Source: Isohypsibius dastychi (lineage: Eukaryota; Tardigrada; Eutardigrada; Parachela; Isohypsibiidae). Taken from it: a stretch of DNA of 10,005 bases. Both the position numbers and the translations under genes were made by a program. The first letter of the stretch is position 1. Each line of letters starts with the position of its first letter. The notes beneath the pieces were generated by a model that saw nothing but the letters and a program-made list of their open reading frames with translations, was not told the origin of the DNA and searched no databases. The stretch spans positions 1-10,005 of the forward strand of contig JAQIWT010001644.1 of NCBI GenBank assembly GCA_034696485.1, written 5' to 3'. Positions 1 to 7,400 of this stretch are shown piece after piece.

Positions 1-557
1 GATTCGGTTCTCACTTTCTCGGTTCCTGCACCTCAGAAAATCATGAAAATCACCGATAATTGCCGCATTTGGCTTGGGCCAAGTTTCTCCTCATGCTAAT
101 ATCTCTTTCATTTTCAAACGATTGCTGCTGTTAACAATAGGTTTTAAGATGCTTGTTGAGATGAGGAACACGGAATTCGCACCTTGGAATGAAAACTTTG
201 CTATGACAAAAAATGGTCAAAAAGTCATGAGGCTGTTTGACCGGCCCCCAGTTGTACAGCTCCCACTTGGAGACAGTTGGCACCATCTTGCAAACTCGCA
301 TATAACTGAATAGAGAGATGAATTTCCCATCTATTGATTACTCACCAGCCTGTTTTGGAAAGCACAGCCTTTTTTTCAAACGTTTTGAACTGACACCATT
401 CCATGGGTCTCACATAGGTCAACTCCTTGGTGGGGGGGGGGGGGGGGGACAAAGATTTGATTATCTAACTTTTTCATAGGTGATAGATACGCAAACATCT
501 TGTGGTCATATCAGCAGTGTTAGTGATGTGATTTGTCGGCGGTGTGGTGTTTGTTGT
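1..557. other. Upstream flank, no gene recognised
   Basis: No convincing exon, RNA gene or known element was found here. A plus-strand open stretch of 79 codons (74-313) has no recognisable domain and no supporting splice sites, so I do not call it. The stretch ends in the G run at 432-448 and then the presumed promoter and 5' UTR side of the PGRP-kinase gene. An in-frame ATG at 480 lies 26 codons before the ATG chosen as start, but the peptide it would add is Cys-rich and hydrophilic and would bury the signal peptide. No TATA box or other core promoter element was obvious. Confidence 0.5.
432..448. repeat. 17-base G run
   Basis: Uninterrupted G homopolymer upstream of the PGRP-kinase gene, preceded by GGT. 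Confidence 0.9.
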
Positions 558-660
558 ATGACATACGTGGTCAGAGTTGTCTTTCTGACACAGCTTGTTT
601 GTGGTGCCCATGCCCAGTGGCCGGAATTGTATGGTGCTAACTCTAGATCTGAGATGAGTG
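558..660 (+). other. Exon 1: start codon and signal peptide
   Basis: ATG at 558 opens a peptide with Arg at position 6 followed by a hydrophobic core (VVFLTQLV) and a small-residue cleavage site (CGAHA before QW), which is a typical signal peptide of about 19 residues. The exon ends GAG ATG AGT G before GTATGTG, a good donor in phase 1, and the next exon opens in phase 1 after CCCGTAG at 721. The 61-nt intron is built partly of repeats that resemble the exon end. Confidence 0.6.
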
Positions 661-669
661 GTATGTGTT

Positions 670-701
670 GTATGAGTGGTGTGGTCCGGTATGAGTGGTG
701 T
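670..701 (+). repeat. Two 13-bp direct repeats in intron 1
   Basis: GTATGAGTGGTGT occurs at 670-682 and 689-701, and the exon 1 end (ATGAGTGGTATG, 654-665) shares the core. Each copy holds a donor-like GT. Confidence 0.75.
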
Positions 702-721
702 TGTTTCATTTTGGCCCGTAG

Positions 722-1408
722 GGGCCGCCATAGATTTTGTTATGGCTCAGAGTCAAAGTGACTGCTCCTTCATCATTCCACGATCAGAATGGAATACTTC
801 GACACCGATCAAATCCGAAAGACTTAACCTGCCGATTTCTAACGCTGTTTTCTTCCACACGGCGGGAGGACAGTGCGCTAGTTTTGCACCCTGCGCACTT
901 ATCGTGCAAATCGTACAAGCCCAACATATTCGCGAAAAATTCTATGACTTCGCATACAAGTGAGCAATCTTCATTTTCCTGGCGGAAGTTTCTGGTTATC
1001 TCTTTGTCAAACATTACTTCTGGCAGTTTTTTAATCGGAGGCGACGGATCTGTTTTTGAAGGACGAGGGTGGTTCAAAAAAGGCGCATTCAAAGTCCAAT
1101 ATAATCCCATCGGCTACGGAACTGCTTTTCTTGGAAGCTACGAAGATGCGACAAGTAAGTGAACATGTAGGTAGATGTCTTTTGTTTATTTGTAACCTGA
1201 TATCAACATTATCGTGTATGTACCGGGATGTGCCAAAGCAGTGATTGTTTCCTCTCAGCTCCTCTTCCGTCAAGGGCGGCGATTCAAGCTGCAAAGCGCT
1301 TGCTTGAATGCGGCCGTTCAAGCGGCTATCTGACACAAAACAGCGAAACCACGTTCATACTGGACCTGCTGAAGCTTCCAGATCATATGCCTGAAGTTGT
1401 CAACACTA
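722..1408 (+). other. Exons 2-4: PGRP (N-acetylmuramoyl-L-alanine amidase-like) ectodomain
   Basis: Exons 722-959, 1027-1154 and 1259-1408 join in phases 2 and 1. PGRP landmarks appear in order: IIPRSEW, LNLPISN, FHTAG, the C-x5-C pair (C86 and C92) that forms the conserved disulfide in PGRPs, then across the first junction YNFLIGGDG and EGRGW, then GTAFLGSY and QAAKRLLECG..SGYLT. In catalytic PGRPs and T7 lysozyme zinc is held by two His and one Cys. The first ligand sits just before the HTAG of the usual HHTAG and is Phe79 here. The GHRDV motif with the second His is missing, and no matching Cys follows. The domain is therefore expected to bind peptidoglycan rather than cleave it. The reading frame is intact across all three exons. 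An N-glycosylation motif (NTS) lies at residue 59. Confidence 0.85.
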
Positions 1409-1464
1409 GTAAGAAGTTAACGCAACAAACTGTTATTCCACTCTCATCTTGTGGTTCGTTTCAG

Positions 1465-1600
1465 CCGCAACGCCAATTGCAAAGGCCAACACGTATCCGT
1501 GGCTGGCGATAGGTCTCCCAATGGGGGCTCTTGGGCTCTTGGGCTCTTGGTTTTGACTATTTTGACAATGATTATCGTTTTCAAAAGACGTATGACGCAG
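1465..1600 (+). other. Exon 5: transmembrane helix, frameshifted by an 8-bp repeat
   Basis: The incoming phase set by exon 4 (phase 1) reads into PWLAIGLPMGALGLL and then meets a stop. The second half of the helix, LTILTMIIVFKRR, is in another frame. The switch falls exactly at three tandem copies of GGGCTCTT (1525-1548). With two copies the halves join into one helix of about 25 residues closed by the stop-transfer KRR. The exon ends CAG before GTGGGC, a weak donor, in phase 0, which matches the next acceptor at 1672. Confidence 0.75.
1525..1548 (+). repeat. Three tandem copies of an 8-bp unit
   Basis: The unit GGGCTCTT occurs at 1525, 1533 and 1541, exactly where the membrane helix changes frame. 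Confidence 0.95.
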
Positions 1601-1672
1601 GTGGGCCAGTCGGTTAGATTTCACTTCAGCAATTATCACGTACGTTAAAACAGTGTAAGACTATTGTCACAG

Positions 1673-1763
1673 AGATCCGATCATCTGATCAGAACGGCCC
1701 GAGCGATCCTTCCACCTAGAGTCCTTCCTCATTATCAAATCTCCCGCGTTGAATTTAGCCTGA
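1673..1763 (+). other. Exon 6: juxtamembrane segment
   Basis: This short exon lies between acceptor ATTGTCACAG (1672) and donor A/GTAAGA (1764). It reads in phase 0 and out phase 1. The peptide LPPRVLPHYQISRVEFSL resembles the segment just before the kinase domain in many RTKs, which commonly has a tyrosine and a basic-hydrophobic strand (Y-E-I/F-P-R-x-x-L-x-L) leading into the glycine loop. The tyrosine in HYQIS is a plausible phosphosite by position. Confidence 0.6.
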
Positions 1764-1822
1764 GTAAGAAGAAAATTTCTCAATAGTCATTCAAATATCT
1801 TCTGTATCTTATTGTCTTGCAA

Positions 1823-2056
1823 AAAACGTCTTGGGGTATGGGATCAAAGGAATCGTTCTGAAAGGTCATCTACTCAGCAACACCCCTGATTAACTGCACA
1901 TGCTGACGATGCTGTCGCCGTAAAAATGCTGCGCTATGGACATTCTGTTAAAGGTGACGTGGATGACTTTCTACGGGTTTCTACGGAAGATGTCCACGCT
2001 GGCCAAAATCGGAAGGCATGTCAATGTAGTTCGACTCATTGGAATTGTACTGGAAG
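1823..2056 (+). other. Exon 7: tyrosine kinase N-lobe, two frameshifts
   Basis: Frame 1 gives the glycine loop (LGYGIKGIVLKG, G-x-G-x-x-G) and runs to TAA at 1891. From about 1893 another frame gives the beta-3 lysine motif AVAVKML. After the 10-bp repeat at 1968-1987 the first frame resumes with MSTLAKIGRHVNVVRLIG, which is helix C to beta-4. The residue aligned with the conserved helix C Glu is Lys (AAG). The exon ends GAA G before GTTCGT (phase 1), and the next exon completes a Gly codon (LEG-ELMLVMEH). The acceptor that should precede 1823 reads AA instead of AG. Confidence 0.75.
1968..1987 (+). repeat. Tandem 10-bp duplication
   Basis: TTTCTACGGG (1968-1977) is followed by TTTCTACGGA (1978-1987), exactly where the helix C coding changes frame. 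Confidence 0.9.
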
Positions 2057-2456
2057 GTTCGTACTTGTATCAGCAAAGCTTCAATTCGGAGCGCAGTTTG
2101 AAACAGAACTATGAAAGGTACCTGAAAGCTGAAATTCAAAATCTTCTACGAACAACATCTACGTTTCTCTGATACTTCCCTGCAGCGTCAGTTGGTATCG
2201 CCAACAGCTCACTTTATCCATTATCATGATGCGCAGCTTCATCAACTAGAAGCACAATGTTTCTGCTCGTTTTCATTTTTCAAGCTTTTTTTATGCATAA
2301 ATTAGACTTAGAGCTGTACAGTTGCTCGATAAAGACCAAGTTTGGTAATATTCAACGTGTTATTCGATTAACGGATTTGAGCAGCTGATAATCTTCGGCG
2401 CACAGTGTATAACTATTTCGCCTGATAGAAAAGTTCCGTATACAGTATTTGTTTAG
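2057..2456 (+). other. Intron 7, 400 nt, no feature seen
   Basis: This is the longest intron of the plus-strand gene; most others are 56-104 nt. It starts GTTCGTAC and ends TTTGTTTAG. I see no coding stretch, inverted repeat or known element inside. Confidence 0.55.
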
Positions 2457-2734
2457 GTGAATTGATGCTAGTCATGGAACACTGCCCACTTGGATCACTG
2501 AAAAGATATCTTGTTGAGATGAAGGAAGCAGCCACTCCAACAACGCTACCGGATATTCAAGAACTGACCGTTTTTGCACACCAGATCAGCCGAGGAATGG
2601 AATTTGTTGCAAGCCGCAATGTTATCCACCGGGATCTTTCCGCGCGAAATATCCTTCTTGATGAGAGAAAGATTGTTTAATTGGCTGACTTTGGGATGGC
2701 AGAACAGACTTCTTATACCCTCATGAGAGACAAG
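2457..2734 (+). other. Exon 8: hinge to activation loop, in-frame TAA
   Basis: The reading starts at the hinge (LVMEHCPLGSLKRYL), then helix E, the catalytic loop HRDLSARN (a tyrosine-kinase form of HRDLAARN), and LLDERKIV. TAA at 2678-2680 stands where kinases usually have Lys, Arg or Tyr, immediately before LADFGMAEQ. After the stop the same frame continues through DFG and the activation-loop tyrosine (SYTLMRDK). It ends at AAG 2732-2734, followed by GCACCT in place of a GT donor. Confidence 0.8.
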
Positions 2735-2793
2735 GCACCTAAGGCTTGATCAAAGATACCAGAAGTACGCTCAAACTTTGTCGCCAACTGCAG

Positions 2794-3239
2794 GTCGAGC
2801 TGCCTCTGAAGTGGATGGCTCCCGAGTCACTGACGTCTGGGGTTAACTCCATGCCTACTGATGTTTGGTCGTTCGCAATTCTAGCCTGGGAGATCTTCTC
2901 ACTTGGTGACGTGCCATATCAAACAGTGTTTGGTGCAAGTGAACAGTCTCATGTTCAAATTCTGGAGTTTCTTCGAAATGGCCGCCGTCTCGAGAAACCA
3001 AGCTTATCTACCGATGAGATGCAGACATCTCCACAAGAAGTATATCGAATTTTCAATGATGAAGTTCTTCCAGGTACGAAATCTTGCTCCAGTGTTGGGA
3101 ATTCCAACCCGAAAGTCGCCCATCGTTCAGCCAGATTAAAGATCGAATTGCTGCCCAGCTACCTGAAGGTTTCCAAGAACATTATGTCGTGTTTGACGCT
3201 CAAAACGATCTTTTCAATGCAACAATGGACCAGAGTTGA
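2794..3239 (+). other. Exon 9: tyrosine kinase C-lobe and tail
   Basis: After the acceptor CTGCAG (2793) the exon gives LPLKWMAPESL, then DVWSFAILAWEIFSLGDVPY, the usual RTK helix F region, and NGRRLEKPS. Frame 1 is then lost, and from 3075 frame 0 supplies YEILLQCWEFQPESRPSF, the CW-x(6)-RP motif of subdomain XI. A net 32-nt excess between 3043 and 3074 explains the change. A short tail follows, ending MDQS and TGA at 3237-3239. The tail tyrosine in EHYVVF could be a docking site; that is speculative. Confidence 0.75.
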
Positions 3240-3965
3240 TCGAATGGACGATAATAATGAAATAACGCAGTGTTTACTCACTCCGTAGTCCGTACATTGA
3301 TTTCCATTGGAAAATGATCAATGGATTGGGAAACACCCATTTTTTCTTGATACCGTCCACCAACGCGGATTTATCAATTGTTGGCCAGATTCGTGTAAAT
3401 CGAGTTTTTTTGACTGTGCGGACATTTGTATGTCTGCCCAGATAAAAGAATATCGACCCAGAAATAATCCCGATTTTTTTGTCTGACCAAATGTCCAATC
3501 TGACGGAAAAAGTGTAAATAGATTTTTCAAGTCCGCGCTCAAGCAAAGATAAATGTGACTAGATATCCTCACACACAGAGAGTCGGACAAATAGAAGTAC
3601 GACTTACTAGGGTCTGGCAATCCAGAATAATTCAATCGTTATTGGTAATGCCATTCTGGATCAATGAAGTTTTTTCTGAGTTTATCGGCAACAACCTCAT
3701 CTGATTCTCGAATCAGCGATGGACTGGGTCAGGAGGTGAGGGAAGCGCGACTAAATTTACCGGGTGGGTCCATTGAACTGGAGAGGGACCCCTCGCACTG
3801 ACTCGTTCAGCCCCCAACATATACAGCGCAAGTTAAACCACCATTTTGACAATATTTTAGTCGAGATATAGTAAAGTTAGGGGGAGCACAGTAACATATG
3901 AGGGTAGTCCACTTTGCTCAAAGACCACTAAAATGACAGAACGGAACGGAGTGTTCAAGGATTTT
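3240..3965. other. Tail-to-tail intergenic stretch
   Basis: The two kinase genes converge on this stretch. It is AT-rich with T runs. A small inverted repeat (GGACATTTG at 3420-3428 and CAAATGTCC at 3488-3496) is present, but nothing larger was established. No AATAAA signal for the plus-strand gene was found in the first few hundred bases. Minus-strand open stretches here lack any recognisable domain. Confidence 0.5.
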
Positions 3966-3970
3966 TTATT
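3965..3970 (-). promoter_or_regulatory. Possible polyadenylation signal overlapping the stop codon
   Basis: On the minus strand the end of the gene reads GTG AAA TAA AA, so AATAAA includes the stop TAA. No other TTTATT was noticed just below this on the plus strand. Animal genes with very short 3' UTRs can use such a signal. Not tested. Confidence 0.3.
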
Positions 3971-4497
3971 TCACACGCTTGGATTTCCTGCTGTGCTGAC
4001 TGGATTTCCGCTTTTCATTCAAGTGCCCTGGTTTCGCGCCAGCTGTTGCGTGTATTTTCAAGATTCGCTTCTCGAACTTAATACACTCCAGGGTGGTTCG
4101 CAGTTTTCTAATGGCAGCTCTTTTCCAAGGATCATAATTCAAGCATGGCTTGATAACTTGTGCGAATGGGCCTTGCAGAAGATTCATATCATATGTCCGA
4201 ATCCTTTGTCTATCAAACTGAGTCTTTGTGCTGTAGAAGTTTGGCAGCCACCTTTCATCTAGGTTCAAGATCTCCAAAGTTTCTTCTCCTGGCACATCCG
4301 TGTTGAACATCGCAAAGTTGTGTAGTCTCATGAATAGCTTATCAATGTGTGATAAGTCTTTGAACATGGGTGTCCCTGCACCGTAGAAGGGGTAGATCCG
4401 ACAGGCAAGCTCAGCCATGAGCACTCCAAATGACCAAATGTCCATAGAGGTGGCAGGTATTGGATCTCCTGTTGCTGTTTCCGGAGCTGCGTAGTCC
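3966..4497 (-). CDS. Kinase exon: C-lobe and basic tail
   Basis: After the acceptor TTATCCCCAG (ending 4498) the exon reads DYAAPETATGD, then SMDIWSFGVLMAELACRIYPF, helices G-I, and ALNYDPWKR-like subdomain XI (CLNYDPWKRAAIRKL), where the Arg stabilises the lobe. The last 25 or so residues are Lys/Arg/Ser-rich (EKRKSSQHSRKSKRVK) and could act as a nuclear localisation signal. An AATAAA (3970-3965) overlaps the stop codon. Confidence 0.9.
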
Positions 4498-7400
4498 CTG
4501 GGGATAAATAACACCTTTTGAGTAAATCCACTCACCCAAGTTCAGAATTAAATGGATCACATGCCGTAAAATTTGGTTTACTGTATACCGGTAGGTGCTT
4601 GATTGCCCACGGTTTTACCATACCCACGAGTATTTAGCCCTATCATCCATGTGGTCCGCCATTTAAGAGCCCCTTCGGACACATTTGCCAAAAGTTTAAA
4701 GTTGGTTTCCTCGTCCCAAAAATCTTCTGTCTTTTCGATAGAATAACAAAACGAGGTACTTTCAAATACTCATGTAGTTTTAAGCAGCAAAGAATTCAGC
4801 AAATATTTTCATTGGTGGGCTGCTTTATCTCCGCACTCAGTTTTATTCCAGAGTACCGCTACAGGCGTCCCAAAAGTCTCTGTTTCACTATAAGCGTCCC
4901 TTACACGTCCCTGTTCAATTATATACGTCCATTTTTATTAATTGATTCAAGAAGTCCCGAAACGCCGGAATTACTATAGGCGTCCCTTATTTTCGATGAG
5001 CAATACTGAGGCATACCGCCTGTTCCAAGAAGTCTGGCCATCTGAATATTCGAGTTCGAAATTGCGTTTTTCAAACTAGAGGCTGCGAACATATCCTAAT
5101 TCAGAAATGGAAAACTTATTGAATGTTGCCCACAACTATCAGTTCAGTGAGCAGTCATGGAATCTGGTTACACAGAACAGAACTGAATCACACCGAGATC
5201 CAAAAGGTCAAGACGATTCAAAGTGTCCACATCACAAACAAGTTATCGCCGTGGAAATTACAAACGGTCGAAAGGCAACTTGCTTCAGATGACCGAAATT
5301 CGAAACATCAAGACTCAAGCTAAACTGAAAGAACGGGGGTGGCTAATCTGAGGCGCAACTGAAGAGTTTTCAAGACGACGTTGAAGCGAAGAATCGTCTT
5401 TCTACCTGTAATACCACAGTGTAATAAACTCTTAACTGAAGTAAAAAATATAAAAAGGAGACATTTTTAGCGGAACGAAAGGTTAGAGACGTCCCTTATT
5501 AATTTACAATAGAGAAGCTTATAAGGGAACAGGGACTTCAACAGGGACGCGTATAAGTGAAACAGAGACTCAAGGGACGCCTGTAGTGATTTCTTTTATT
5601 TTATTAGTGTCATATCGCCCTTCTCCTTAAGTTGATTAACTTGTTCTCTGGGCACCGATCACGCTTTGGTGCGATAGATGTGTCCACAAAACGATGCTAC
5701 AGTAAATGTTGAAACTTGGCTGGCTAAGCTGAAAACTTCATGAGGCCAGCGGGGGAAATTTCTGCTATCGTGCATTCTCAAAGGAACTGCGGTTCCGGGT
5801 CGAGAGGGGAGGTCGAATGACATCACAAGTCTCAATCCAATTGCCAAATTTAAGACCAATGGAAGTTGCGCCTTGTACTGGTCAATCCGTATTCTTATTC
5901 ATTGTGTTGGTTCAAATTAGAATTTAATTTCATTGGTGAACATCGATTTCAAACTGACGTTAACCACCAGCACTCAGTAAATTATGGCACCACATAACCT
6001 TTAGAAACGCGCGATACGGTGCCGTATCGTCTGGCATATGACCTGCGTGCAGACAGATTGAAGAACAGATTATCCGCAGGAAAGCGGAAATCTGTTTGTT
6101 TCATACCCGCCTGTACCGCCTATCCCCTCCTCCTCAACTTTAAAAAATGTTCGAAACCCCTGAAACGGTTCAAAAGACTTATTTTTCAGAGGATGATCTT
6201 ACTCATGACTGAGAGTGACTTGAGAACTGCTTACATTATTATTTACTAGCAAGCAAAAACAAAGTTATTTTCGGGGAGTTGCTCGAATTTTATAATTAGA
6301 AAAAAATGTTGCGGCATAACCAAAGGGTAGTTCGAATTATTATTATTATCAAATTGATAAAAGGTAGTGGGGATAATATGAGGTTGTGAAAATAGTTGTG
6401 GAATTCATATGTGGGTTGAAAAGGTTGTCCGATCAGCCTCCAAATTCATTTTGACGATGAATACGCCCCCCCCCCCCTACTCTAAATGACAGCTTACGGT
6501 GTCCCGCAAGTGATGTTTGGAGCGTTGATCATCCTTGCGCAGCCGAGATCAATAATGACAGGTACTTGCGGCATATCCCCTCTGAACATGATGTTTTCCG
6601 GTTTCAGATCGAGATGAACGACGTAACGGTGAAGAAATTCAAGGCCATCCAAAAGACCCAACCCGATTTTTTGAACGTCATCATTTGCCAGACTTTTGTT
6701 TTTGAGTTTGGTTTCCAACGAGCCACCGGTGAACACTTCCAGCTCAATGTACCGGACTGGCATTGAACCGCTCACTGGATTCAACCAAAAGACACTGAGC
6801 ATCAAAGACACGTTGGGTGACGTCATTTTGTTCCCGAGAAATATTCTGTGTACATTGAGTTCTTCCTCGACATTATCTGCCACGTTTCCCGGAGTAGTAT
6901 CTTTCAGACTTTTGAGTGCGACCATTCGCAAATCTGATGATCGCTGAAACTCTTAAACAGCACCATATGCCCCGTTTCCCAGAAACCGGACACGTCGGTA
7001 AAACAAACTGTTCTCTAACTGGAAATGCGTCACCGCTTTGCCTGGAAGACATATGTTTTTCAGAATTGTTCACTTTTTCAGGAAGATTTCAACAATGTGA
7101 TACCTGCGGGCATCCGGAAAGTGTGCGTATCTGCTGAGCGGTTGTTATCGTCCTCTACAACCAGCCGCCCGTTGTAAACTTCCCAATCCAGCATACAACG
7201 GAGATAGATTCGGTAAAATGTCTTCTCTCCTTCATCGCACCACACAGGCTCACACTGTCTCTTCCAGACGGAAAAAATGTCGCCAAAAGTGGCACCTTGG
7301 CCCTTCTTGATGGCTTCTGTAAGACGACAACAGTTTATTAACGGGTTCGTTCAGTTACGAACAGCTCGAAGTACGAATTGTGGTTATGCGCCTAATTAAG

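Larger units (their letters stand above)
558..3239 (+). pseudogene. PGRP-domain receptor tyrosine kinase, nine exons, multiply broken
   Basis: Inferred exons are 558-660, 722-959, 1027-1154, 1259-1408, 1465-1600, 1673-1763, 1823-2056, 2457-2734 and 2794-3239, with stop TGA 3237-3239. Splice phases agree at each join once the three length-changing frameshifts are allowed for, giving about 583 residues. Order: signal peptide (1-19), PGRP domain (about 49-200), membrane helix (about 218-243, then KRR), juxtamembrane segment, tyrosine kinase domain (about 280-560), short tail. The family role would be a plasma-membrane receptor that recognises peptidoglycan outside and phosphorylates tyrosines inside; this is inference from domains. 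It is broken by frameshifts at 1525-1548, 1888-1902, 1968-1987 and 3043-3074, a lost acceptor at 1821-1822, and TAA at 2678-2680, and it carries a GC donor at 2735. Sequence error is the main alternative, but the number and variety of lesions favour a fairly young pseudogene. The only close relative I can name by motif is the generic metazoan RTK family. Confidence 0.8.
4498..6497 (-). other. 2,000-nt intron inside the kinase domain
   Basis: The donor GTAAGC is at 6497-6492 and the acceptor ...CCCCAG ends at 4498. It separates GTP from DYAAPE in the activation segment. Inside are the inverted-repeat element (4857-5588), a hairpin and palindrome near 6012-6096, and a 12-C run at 6466-6477. The rest (about 4500-4856 and 5589-6000) shows no recognisable gene. 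Confidence 0.85.

Noticed and set aside
74-313. 79-codon plus-strand open stretch
   Set aside because: No domain, no splice support and no family resemblance.
474-731. 85-codon minus-strand open stretch rich in Thr and His
   Set aside because: It is the antisense of the GTG/GTT-rich signal-peptide exon and intron 1; composition follows the repeats.
784-1336. Minus-strand open stretches of about 100 codons
   Set aside because: They are antisense to the PGRP exons, whose motifs and splice phases are clear on the plus strand.
1888-2680. Alternative genetic code in which TAA is sense
   Set aside because: True frameshifts exist independently, the expected residues differ between sites, and the minus-strand gene appears to end in TAA.
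3420-3496. Inverted 9-bp words as ends of a transposon
   Set aside because: The arms are short and do not extend convincingly; no target duplication.
3274-3635. Two overlapping minus-strand open stretches of 90 and 105 codons
   Set aside because: They lie in AT-rich intergenic DNA with T runs and show no domain or splice sites.
3933-4262. 109-codon plus-strand open stretch
   Set aside because: Antisense of the kinase C-lobe exon.
5107-5323. 61- and 66-codon open stretches inside the 732-bp element
   Set aside because: Too short for a transposase, overlapping in two frames, no motif.
6019-6249. 76-codon plus-strand open stretch with basic residues
   Set aside because: It overlaps the hairpin region of the intron and has no recognisable domain.
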